In this document: positions 1 through 6,518 of the stretch, one piece after another | Position numbering within the stretch: the stretch's first letter is position 1 | Layout of the letters: the number at the start of each line of letters is the position of its first letter | Assembly (NCBI GenBank): GCA_946186175.1 | Contig: CAMHMG010000106.1 | Coordinates: forward strand, 1-10,297 | Length of the DNA: 10,297 nt | Source of the DNA: an uncultured Clostridia bacterium | GTDB taxonomy: Bacteria > Bacillota > Clostridia > Lachnospirales > Lachnospiraceae | Direction: 5' to 3' | Notes under the pieces: generated by a model | Databases searched by the model: none | The model's input: only the letters and a program-made list of their open reading frames with translations | Told to the model about the DNA's origin: nothing | Made by a program: the position numbers and the translations under genes

Positions 1-13
1 TTTTTAATAATTC

Positions 14-93
14 CTTACGATTTTTAAGAGATTCTTACGATGTTCTTAAGTGTTGTCAGAATTGTAGTTTTTAAAAATAATTAATGTTATACT
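14..93 (+). promoter_or_regulatory. Activator-type promoter of SBP copy 1: phased CTTA(A/C)G array plus extended -10
   Basis: Four related hexamers start at 14 (CTTACG), 23 (TTTAAG), 34 (CTTACG) and 45 (CTTAAG), spaced 9, 11 and 11 bases, so they lie on roughly the same face of the helix. The last pair forms TTACGATGTTCTTAAG at 35-50. An extended -10, TG at 85-86 and TATACT at 88-93, follows 37 nt later. The hexamer at the usual -35 distance (65-70, TAGTTT) is a poor match to TTGACA, as expected if an activator bound to the array recruits polymerase. The same arrangement with the same 37-nt spacing precedes SBP copy 3. The regulator is not in the window; a LytTR-type response regulator, whose sites are paired direct repeats about 21-22 bases apart, is a reasonable guess only. 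Confidence 0.6.
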
Positions 94-121
94 GCCATTA
101 AATAATAATAGGAGGGGTAGT

Positions 122-1450
122 ATGAAATTATTGATATGGAAAAAAGCTGCTGTATTGGGATTGTTGTTTTCAATGACAATGTCACTTACGGCATGTGGAG
201 AGAAAAAAGAGAATAATGGTCTTAATTCTGAGAATAGTAATCTGGATTGTTTCTTTTCAAGTGAGGACATTGATATGTCAGCCGTTAAGGGTAGTCTGGC
301 TATCAACACAAAACCATTTGTTGTTGAAGGGGATAAGGTATATTTCTTTACCTGTGAAGATTCGGGAAAAGATAACTCTGGCAATGTTCCTGATATTTTA
401 TATCTTATGGGTATGCCTGTCGAACGATATGCTGCAAAGGGAGTCCTGGAGGATCTTAATCCGTATCTTGATAAAGATGATGTGGTCAAGAAGGATGACA
501 TCGTACCATCGGTTCTTAAGGCAATGCAAACAGATGGAAAGTTATATTATATCGCAACAGGTTCAATGGTGTATTCTGTGATGGCAAAGAAGGAAGATGT
601 CGGGGATAGGACGGGATGGACAGTTGAAGAATTCAAGGCTCTTTTAGATGAGAAGGGCGAAGGTGTAAGACCGTTGCTTAAAGATAATAAAACCGAAGTA
701 TTGGAATCGCTAATGAGAGCATGTGCTAATGATTATATTGATTGGAACAAAGGGGAGTGTCGCTTTAATGGTGAAAGTTTTAAGTCTTTGCTTGAGATTG
801 CAGGTCGGGGAAATGATGAGGAGACGGATTACGATTCTATGAATTATATTGATGATATAAGATCAGGAAATGTGCTGTTAGATGATTTTCTATGCCTCAC
901 TCCTTCAGATATGCAAATCTCTAAGAAGGTATTTGATTGTGATGTGACACTTATCGGCTATCCCTGTGAGGATAAAAAGGGCTCATACTTTGATTTATAC
1001 AATAAGATAGGAATTTATTCTCAGTCGAAGGTCAAGGATGGAGCGTGGGAATTTCTTCGCACATTAATGACGAAGGATTATCAGCTAAGTGATGAATATT
1101 GTTATTGGGGATTCTGCCCTACCAATATAGATGCATTTGAAAGCTATATGAAGACTCAGACCGCTACCGAACCATATACAGATGAGTATGGACGGAGTAT
1201 AACGCCTAATTATATGAATGCATTTAGCGAAGGTGATGTTCAGATTGATTACTCTCCTCTTTCACCGGATGAGGAGAAACTGTACAGAGATCTTGTCAAT
1301 ACAACGACCAAGATAAGAGGAGATAATGAAGAAGTTGTGAATATCATTTGTGAAGAAGCCGGTGCCTACTTTGCCGGACAAAAGAGTCTTGATGAGACAG
1401 CCGATATTATTCAGAATCGTGTGACCAATTATGTGAACGAAATTCGTTGA
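122..1450 (+). CDS. Lipoprotein solute-binding protein, copy 1, internally deleted (no propeller domain)
   Basis: Predicted 442-aa membrane-anchored lipoprotein related to family 1 (carbohydrate-type) extracellular solute-binding proteins. ATG at 122 follows AGGAGG (110-115) by 6 nt. Residues 1-25 are a lipoprotein signal peptide (WKKAA, hydrophobic core, lipobox LTAC with Cys25). Residues 26-77 match the start of the two downstream paralogs up to DKVYFFT. The sequence then jumps at about 78-88 (nt ~353-385) straight to the NVPDI segment of the binding domain. Compared with copy 2 about 310 residues are missing: the entire beta-repeat domain plus the first ~50 residues of the SBP fold, which normally supply the first lobe 1 strand. 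The rest is intact and paralog-like: KGVLEDLNPY, DGKLYY, TGWTVEEFKALL, DDYIDW-like NDYIDW, IGYPCEDKKGSYF, GAWEFLRTLMTKDYQ and a helical C-terminus. The frame is open, so a protein may be made, but ligand binding is doubtful. It could be a decaying duplicate or a repurposed binding module. Confidence 0.85.
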   Translation: MKLLIWKKAAVLGLLFSMTMSLTACGEKKENNGLNSENSNLDCFFSSEDIDMSAVKGSLAINTKPFVVEGDKVYFFTCEDSGKDNSGNVPDILYLMGMPVERYAAKGVLEDLNPYLDKDDVVKKDDIVPSVLKAMQTDGKLYYIATGSMVYSVMAKKEDVGDRTGWTVEEFKALLDEKGEGVRPLLKDNKTEVLESLMRACANDYIDWNKGECRFNGESFKSLLEIAGRGNDEETDYDSMNYIDDIRSGNVLLDDFLCLTPSDMQISKKVFDCDVTLIGYPCEDKKGSYFDLYNKIGIYSQSKVKDGAWEFLRTLMTKDYQLSDEYCYWGFCPTNIDAFESYMKTQTATEPYTDEYGRSITPNYMNAFSEGDVQIDYSPLSPDEEKLYRDLVNTTTKIRGDNEEVVNIICEEAGAYFAGQKSLDETADIIQNRVTNYVNEIR

Positions 1451-1502
1451 TGATGGCAACAATCCAATTTTTTGGTTATAGTCACTTTAATGTCATTTTG
1501 GC

Positions 1503-1540
1503 GTGTTAGTATAACGGCATCTTATATAAGAGCATAACAC
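1503..1540. promoter_or_regulatory. Possible promoter/operator region of SBP copy 2 with nested dyads
   Basis: The 115-nt gap between copies 1 and 2 lacks the phased CTTA(A/C)G array seen before copies 1 and 3. It contains a TATAAC hexamer (1510-1515) that could be a -10, with a weak TTTAAT (1486-1491) 18 nt upstream. It also has an inverted pair GTGTTA (1503-1508) and TAACAC (1535-1540) flanking a perfect 10-base palindrome CTTATATAAG (1521-1530). No clear terminator separates it from copy 1, so read-through from the copy 1 promoter is also possible. The promoter call is weak. Confidence 0.25.
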
Positions 1541-1565
1541 ATGGATTTATTTAAGGAGGAACGAT

Positions 1566-2882
1566 ATGAGATTATCGTTATGGAAAAAAGCTGCAGTACT
1601 GGGAATGGCATTTACAATGACAATGTCACTTACGGCATGTGGAGGTATAGAAGGAAAGAAAGCAGATGCAAAATCTACAGAGATGAGCTTTGATGCCAAA
1701 GAGGTGGTGTTTAAGGGTGCGGATATCGATGCGGCAGATGTTAAAGGTGAAATGCCGGCGGGGGCGTTTGCCCGAGCAGATGATAAAATTTATTTCTTTA
1801 CACTTGAACGTATTGAAGAAGCGTCGAACGCCGGAGAGGAATCTGACGAATTTAATTGGAAGGCCAGAATATATTCGATGAATACTGACGGAACCGAATT
1901 AACACTGGTATGCGAGCCGGATCTTGATTGTTGTGGAACAATGCAAAAACTTATGTTTGACAAGGACAAAAATATGATCATATATTCCGAGCATTTTGAT
2001 CATAAGACATCAAAAACAGAGTGTTATATTTCAAGGATTGATACAAACGGTAATGTAACAGAAAATGAAGATATAACAAAGAAGCTTAAGTTCAACTCGC
2101 GTTTTATGGACATCTGTTTGGATGATAATAATAATTATATTGCCGTTGATTTAGACAAAGTATATGTTATTGACAGCGATTATAACCTGGTTTCCAAGAT
2201 TAAGGGTGATAGAAAAAGCTCAATATGTAATTGTGCTAAGTCAATGGATGGAAAGATCTTTTGTGGAGTGGAAAGTGATGATAGTAAATTTTATGTCAGT
2301 GAATTAGATGTTGAGAATAAGAAATGGGGTGATCCGGTTGAGATAAATACGGATTATCTTGTGGGCGGCGATCTGCTTAATGGCGACGAAGAATATGATA
2401 TATATTATTATAGTGAACATGGTGTATATGGATATTCAGCTAAAGATAAAGCTTCTAAGATGCTGCTTGACTATACATCATCAGGAGTTGCAGAGATGCT
2501 TAACCTTATCACAATTGATTCCGAGACTATGATAGGTGAAGATAAAGATATTAGCGGATATAAGTTGGTTTATTATAATAAAGTAGATCCGTCAGATGTT
2601 AAGGATAAGACTGTTATAACATTTGGATCACTAGAAGAAGTTGATCATAACATTATAAGTGCGGCAAGCAAATTTAATTCGGAAAATGATAAATACAAAA
2701 TAGAATTTAAGGATTATTCTTCAGAAGAAGATCCTCAAACCAAGATGAATGCAGATATTTTGTCAGGAAAAGTTCCTGATATTATCGATCTTAATGCTAT
2801 ACCCATAAGACAGTATGTATCAAAAGGATTATTAGAGGATCTTACCCCTTATTATGAAAAGGATGAGGTGGTAAAGAAGTAA
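1566..2882 (+). CDS. N-terminal product of SBP copy 2: propeller-bearing lipoprotein, truncated
   Basis: This is the 438-aa protein that would actually be translated from the copy 2 start. AAGGAGGA (1553-1560) sits 5 nt before ATG 1566. It has a lipobox at residues 22-25 (LTAC), so it should be exported and lipid-anchored. It carries the complete beta-repeat region, recognisable by recurring units such as KIYFFT, RIYSMNTDGTEL, YISRIDTNGN, VYVIDSDYN, FYVSELDVENK and GVYGYSAKDK. It then holds the first ~89 residues of the SBP domain (VITFGSLEEV through KVPDIIDLNAIPIRQYVSKG) before ending at VVKK. Without lobe 2 it cannot bind a solute in the usual way, but a secreted propeller lipoprotein could still be stable. 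About 30 identical bases in the signal-peptide region are shared with copy 1. Confidence 0.7.
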   Translation: MRLSLWKKAAVLGMAFTMTMSLTACGGIEGKKADAKSTEMSFDAKEVVFKGADIDAADVKGEMPAGAFARADDKIYFFTLERIEEASNAGEESDEFNWKARIYSMNTDGTELTLVCEPDLDCCGTMQKLMFDKDKNMIIYSEHFDHKTSKTECYISRIDTNGNVTENEDITKKLKFNSRFMDICLDDNNNYIAVDLDKVYVIDSDYNLVSKIKGDRKSSICNCAKSMDGKIFCGVESDDSKFYVSELDVENKKWGDPVEINTDYLVGGDLLNGDEEYDIYYYSEHGVYGYSAKDKASKMLLDYTSSGVAEMLNLITIDSETMIGEDKDISGYKLVYYNKVDPSDVKDKTVITFGSLEEVDHNIISAASKFNSENDKYKIEFKDYSSEEDPQTKMNADILSGKVPDIIDLNAIPIRQYVSKGLLEDLTPYYEKDEVVKK

Positions 2883-2909
2883 GACATCCTCCCGTCTGTA
2901 GAAAAAGCG

Positions 2910-3827
2910 ATGGAGATATACGGAAAGTTGTATTATATATCTACAGAATTTACGGTTGGCAGTATGTTTGCAAATAAGGAAAATGTTGATGGCAAGACAG
3001 GATGGACACCTGAAGAACTTAAAGCTTTTTTGAATAAGCAGGGTAAAGACGTAAAACCTTTCTGTTTAACAGGCAAAACTGAAGAATTAAAAAATATAAT
3101 GAATGCGTGTATTGATGATTATATTGACTGGGGTAAAGGCGAGTGCAGCTTCAACAGTGACAGCTTCAAAGCCATACTTGAGATTGCAGACTGCGCAAAT
3201 GACGACAATAAGCAAGAGGAACCGGACAATGGAATATTTGATGACGTGAGAACAGGAAAGATATTGTTCATGGATGGAACGATTCAACCGGAGGACTATG
3301 AGATTGATAAAAAGATATTCAAAGCTGATATAATACCTGTCGGATATCCGTGTGAGGATAAAAATGGTTCATATTTTGAAGTTACCAATAAATTGGGTAT
3401 TTATTCAAAGTCTGAAGTTAAGGAAGGGGCATGGGAATTCCTTCGTATATTAATGACTAAGGATTATCAGTGTAGTGATGAAAACCCTATTGGAACTCCT
3501 ACCAATAAGGATGCCTTTGAAAGTTATATGAAGACCAAAACTGCTACAGAAGCTTATACAGATGAGTATGGTCGTGATATACAACCTAATGAATACCCGG
3601 TTTATTTGGATGATTGTGAGATCGTTGCCGGACCTCTTTCGGATGAAAATGAGAAGATGTACAGAGACCTTGTCAATACAACAACTAAGGTAAAAGGAAA
3701 CGATGATACGGTACTGCAGATTGTTTGCGAAGAAGCTGCAGCTTATTTTAAAGGGAAAAAAGACCTTGATGAAACAGCTGAAATAATTCAGGATAGGGTA
3801 ACAACATACTTGAATGAAATACAATAA
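2910..3827 (+). CDS. C-terminal fragment of SBP copy 2 (remnant, probably not translated)
   Basis: This open fragment of up to 305 aa corresponds to most of the SBP domain downstream of the internal stop: GKLYYISTEF, TGWTPEELKAFL, DDYIDWGKGEC, VGYPCEDKNGSYF, GAWEFLRILMTKDYQ, then the conserved C-terminal helices. The first ATG after the stop is at 2910, 27 nt downstream and in the original frame. The bases before it hold no clear Shine-Dalgarno sequence. There is no signal peptide, so even if translation restarted here the product would stay in the cytoplasm, where an SBP domain has no role. It is best read as the second half of a broken gene. Confidence 0.6.
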   Translation: MEIYGKLYYISTEFTVGSMFANKENVDGKTGWTPEELKAFLNKQGKDVKPFCLTGKTEELKNIMNACIDDYIDWGKGECSFNSDSFKAILEIADCANDDNKQEEPDNGIFDDVRTGKILFMDGTIQPEDYEIDKKIFKADIIPVGYPCEDKNGSYFEVTNKLGIYSKSEVKEGAWEFLRILMTKDYQCSDENPIGTPTNKDAFESYMKTKTATEAYTDEYGRDIQPNEYPVYLDDCEIVAGPLSDENEKMYRDLVNTTTKVKGNDDTVLQIVCEEAAAYFKGKKDLDETAEIIQDRVTTYLNEIQ

Positions 3828-3830
3828 TTG

Positions 3831-3925
3831 TTTACGATAAAGATCTTAAGGATTTTTTATTATTCCTTACGATATTCTTAAGAATTGTTAAAATGGTAGA
3901 TTTTTCTAATAACAGGTGTTATACT
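3831..3925 (+). promoter_or_regulatory. Activator-type promoter of the copy 3/permease/MFP operon
   Basis: It begins 3 nt after the end of copy 2. Hexamers occur at 3831 (TTTACG), 3845 (CTTAAG), 3866 (CTTACG) and 3877 (CTTAAG), spaced 14, 21 and 11 bases. The last pair, TTACGATATTCTTAAG at 3867-3882, differs at one base of 16 from the site at 35-50 upstream of copy 1. Exactly 37 nt later is the extended -10, TG at 3917-3918 and TATACT at 3920-3925, continuing into GCC as in the copy 1 promoter. GTAG is conserved 21 bases before both -10 hexamers. No good -35 box is present. A consensus TATAAT at 3953-3958 lacks both a -35 and a TG extension and is a less likely start. Confidence 0.65.
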
Positions 3926-3987
3926 GCCGAATGAAAACAAAGTTAGTACACCTATAATATTAGGATTATTGATTAAGGAGGTCCAAT

Positions 3988-6486
3988 ATGAATTTATCAT
4001 TTTGGAAAAAAACTGCTGCATGGGGATTGGCATTAGCGATGACAATGTCACTTACAGCCTGTGGTGGCAGTAAAGGAAGCAATGCCGGTTCGGATTCTTC
4101 CAAGAAAACAGAAGGCGAAACCAAAAACATGGTGTTTTCAGGTGAAAACATCGATATGAAAGATGTCAAAGGTGATGTGGGCAACTTTATAATTGCTGAT
4201 GATAAGATATACTTTCTTTCCACAGAGTGGATAGATCTGTCGGGGAACGGAGAAAATGGTGAAGAAAATTCTTCCGCTGATTCGGCGGAAGACAATGTGC
4301 CAGAGGAAGGTTCAACAGAGGAAACTGCATCAGAAGAAACTGACACAGAAGAGGAAACATCGAAAGAGTCCGACACGGAAGATACTGAAGAGACATCAAC
4401 AGATGATACAGACACAGAGGAGGCTTCATCACAGGAGGATGTACAGGAAGAAGATAATTCTTCAGAACATGATGAAGATAATTACGAGTATGAAGTGAAT
4501 AACAGAGTGTATTGTATGAATTTTGATGGAACTGGAATTACGGAAGTCTGCCAGCCGGTTCTTGATAATAAGGATGAATACATTCAATATCTTATTATTG
4601 ATAAAGATGGGAAAATATTGTTGTTCTCAGCATTATATGATCAAAAAACCGAAAAACAACAGTACTACCTTTCAAAATTAGATGATAGCGGAAAGATTAC
4701 AGACCATATTGATGTTTCAAAAGATTTAGATAATGGTCAGGATACATATATTAGTAAAATCTTTGCAGATGATAAGGGAAATTTCATTGTTATAACAGAT
4801 CAAAGTGTTCTGGTATTTGACAGTAATTTCTCAAAGACTGCTGAGATCAAGGATGACAACACCTGGATTGAGGCTGCTACCTTATCTAAGGATGGAAAGG
4901 TCATATGCGGCGTTTCAGGCGAGGATGGAGCACTTGTAAAGGAATTAGATGTCGAGTCCAAGAAATTCGGAGAACAGATTAAGATAGATTTGTCGTACTT
5001 CAACGGATCAGATGCCTTGATGACAGGCCGTGGCAGTTATGATTTCTTTTACAAGAGTGAGTCGGGTATATATGGCTATAACATCAAGGATAAGCAGTCA
5101 ACAAAACTTCTTGATTTTATGGCATCAGAGATCAACTCTAACAATACATACGGTATCATTCCGATTGATGAAGAGAATATGATAGGTTCCGGATGGAATG
5201 AAGAAGGAACGGTATTTACGTTATATAAGAAAGTCGATCCGTCACAGGTCAAGGATAAGACTACCATTACATACGGTGCTGTCTGGGGCATTGATGATCA
5301 GATTAAAAATGCTGCAATCAAATTCAACAAGGAAAACGACAAATACAGAATAGAGTTTAAGGATTATTCTACTTCCGGCGAAGAAGACGCACAGACCAAA
5401 ATGAATGCTGATATTATTGCCGGCAATGTGCCTGACATCATTGATCTTAACTATCTTCCGGTTGAACAGTATGTAGAAAAGGGTATTATAGAAGATCTTA
5501 CACCATACTTTGAAAAAGATGATACTATCAGTATAGATGATATAGTACCGGCTGTTGAAAAGGCAATGGAGATAGATGGAAAACTTTACTATTTATCTTC
5601 GAATTTTGGGGTTCAGTCACTTATTGCATCTAAGAAGGATGTTGGAGATAAGACCGGTTGGACATTTGATGAACTCAAAGAGCTTTTAAAAGAAAAGGGT
5701 GATGATGTAAGACCGTTCTATAGTGAGAATAAAAAAGATACAATGGATGCGTTCTTATATACATGTGTTGATGATTATATTGACTGGTCTACAGGAAAAT
5801 GCAGGTTTGACAGTGATGATTTCAAGTCGATACTTGAGATTGCCAATCGCGGAACAGATGAAGAGACAGATTACAGTGAAGATGCACCAAGTCAGCCTGA
5901 CCTTATAAAAAACGGAAAGATATTGTTCACAGATGGCTGGGTAGATACAGAGAGTGTTCAGGTTTATAAGAAGATGTATAACTCAGATATAACATTTATC
6001 GGGTATCCATGTGAAGACAAACAGGGTTCTTATTTTAACTTAGGTAACAAAGTTGGTATTTATTCCAAATCAGATGTTAAGGATGGCGCATGGGAATTCA
6101 TTCGTACTCTCGTTACGAAGGATTATCAGGCCAAGGACGGTTATATGTGGAATAATCCGACCAATAAAGATGCATTTGAGATGTACATGAAGACAAAAAC
6201 TACTACAGAGACATATAAAGATGAGTATGGTAACGAGATTAGTCCGATAGATTCTTCATGGGGCTGGGATGATCTTGAAATCAAGACAGGACCGCTTTCA
6301 GCTGAAGAGGAAAAAATGTACAGAGATCTGATTGACAATACAACAAAGATAAGTGCTGATAATTCTCAGGTAATGACTATCATTGATGAAGAAGCAGCTA
6401 ATTATTTCAACGGACAGAAAGGTCTTGATGAAACGGCTGATATAATTCAAAACCGCGTTTCAACATTTGTTAATGAGAACCGTTAA
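3988..6486 (+). CDS. Intact lipoprotein solute-binding protein, copy 3, with propeller-like domain
   Basis: Predicted 832-aa surface lipoprotein that captures a solute, probably a carbohydrate, for the permeases encoded next. AAGGAGGT (3975-3982) lies 5 nt before ATG 3988. Domains: signal peptide 1-25 with lipobox LTAC (Cys25); Ser/Gly/Lys linker; KIYFLS strand near 73; acidic low-complexity insert about 86-168; about six beta repeats of ~45 residues from 172 to 420 (RVYCMNFDGTG, YYLSKLDDSG, VLVFDSN, VKELDVESK, GIYGYNIKDK, FTLYKKVDPS); and the SBP domain from about 424 to the end (ITYGAVWGIDD, NKENDKYRIEFKDY, GNVPDIIDLN, KGIIEDLTPYF, DGKLYYLSSNFG, GAWEFIRTLVTKDYQ). The SBP half is typical of family 1 CUT1 proteins. 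The propeller call comes from repeat spacing and strand patterns, not from a model. It is the only undamaged copy of three and sits 32 nt before the permeases, so it is the likely working receptor. The ligand cannot be read from sequence. Confidence 0.9.
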   Translation: MNLSFWKKTAAWGLALAMTMSLTACGGSKGSNAGSDSSKKTEGETKNMVFSGENIDMKDVKGDVGNFIIADDKIYFLSTEWIDLSGNGENGEENSSADSAEDNVPEEGSTEETASEETDTEEETSKESDTEDTEETSTDDTDTEEASSQEDVQEEDNSSEHDEDNYEYEVNNRVYCMNFDGTGITEVCQPVLDNKDEYIQYLIIDKDGKILLFSALYDQKTEKQQYYLSKLDDSGKITDHIDVSKDLDNGQDTYISKIFADDKGNFIVITDQSVLVFDSNFSKTAEIKDDNTWIEAATLSKDGKVICGVSGEDGALVKELDVESKKFGEQIKIDLSYFNGSDALMTGRGSYDFFYKSESGIYGYNIKDKQSTKLLDFMASEINSNNTYGIIPIDEENMIGSGWNEEGTVFTLYKKVDPSQVKDKTTITYGAVWGIDDQIKNAAIKFNKENDKYRIEFKDYSTSGEEDAQTKMNADIIAGNVPDIIDLNYLPVEQYVEKGIIEDLTPYFEKDDTISIDDIVPAVEKAMEIDGKLYYLSSNFGVQSLIASKKDVGDKTGWTFDELKELLKEKGDDVRPFYSENKKDTMDAFLYTCVDDYIDWSTGKCRFDSDDFKSILEIANRGTDEETDYSEDAPSQPDLIKNGKILFTDGWVDTESVQVYKKMYNSDITFIGYPCEDKQGSYFNLGNKVGIYSKSDVKDGAWEFIRTLVTKDYQAKDGYMWNNPTNKDAFEMYMKTKTTTETYKDEYGNEISPIDSSWGWDDLEIKTGPLSAEEEKMYRDLIDNTTKISADNSQVMTIIDEEAANYFNGQKGLDETADIIQNRVSTFVNENR
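4243..4491 (+). repeat. Acidic low-complexity coding insert in SBP copy 3
   Basis: About 83 codons rich in Glu, Asp, Ser and Thr, with degenerate units such as SEETDTEEET, SDTEDTEET and TDDTDTEEASS. Copy 2 has only about 14 residues in the corresponding place (SNAGEESDEF region), so the tract is an insertion or expansion between two beta strands. Recurring GACACAGA/GAAGA-type words suggest growth by replication slippage. On the cell surface it would form a flexible, highly charged loop. Confidence 0.7.
4270..4292. repeat. Short perfect inverted repeat inside SBP copy 3
   Basis: TCTTCCGC (4270-4277) pairs with GCGGAAGA (4285-4292) around a 7-base loop. In RNA a further U-G pair would leave a 5-nt loop. 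It lies at the 5' edge of the acidic insert and is relatively GC-rich for the area. No T-run follows, so it is not a terminator. It may be an mRNA structure or chance. Confidence 0.35.
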
Positions 6487-6518
6487 TGTCGTGTTGAGGA
6501 TTGCAGGAATGACCATAG

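Larger units (their letters stand above)
1566..3827 (+). pseudogene. Lipoprotein solute-binding protein, copy 2, interrupted by an in-frame stop
   Basis: This is one 754-codon reading frame broken at a single point: TAA at 2880-2882, with the same frame continuing to TAA at 3825-3827. Both sides align continuously with the intact copy 3. At the break, copy 1 reads VVKKDDIVP while this copy reads VVKK-stop-DILP, so the stop replaces an aspartate codon and no frameshift is involved. The conceptual full protein has a lipoprotein signal peptide (LTAC, Cys25), propeller-like repeats (about residues 70-345) and an SBP domain from about residue 350 onward. The stop falls after lobe 1 has begun. It lacks the long acidic insert of copy 3. 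The rest of the frame is clean, so the mutation is either recent or tolerated. A sequencing or assembly error at this codon cannot be excluded from the window. TAA also ends copy 3 and the fusion-protein gene, so a reassigned codon is unlikely. Confidence 0.8.

Noticed and set aside
14..50. CRISPR-like short repeats
   Set aside because: The units are 6-9 bases on an 11-base pitch without unique spacers, which fits protein binding sites and not a CRISPR array.
46..501. Minus-strand reading frame opposite SBP copy 1
   Set aside because: It lies antisense to a gene with a clear signal peptide and domain matches, has no ribosome binding site and no recognisable protein features.
1461..1480. Terminator after SBP copy 1 (CCAA-TTTT-TTGG)
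   Set aside because: The stem is only four pairs and the T-run is the loop itself, so an intrinsic terminator is not supported.
3953..3958. Consensus TATAAT upstream of SBP copy 3
   Set aside because: It has no -35 at the proper distance and no TG extension, and the conserved extended -10 at 3917-3925 explains the promoter better.
3966..4415. Minus-strand Ser/Val-rich frame opposite the acidic insert
   Set aside because: Its repetitive Val-Ser sequence is simply the complement of the GAA/GAC/ACA-rich insert coding on the + strand.
4256..4498. Lys/Arg/Gln-rich + strand frame inside SBP copy 3
   Set aside because: It is an out-of-frame reading of the same low-complexity tract; no start signal.
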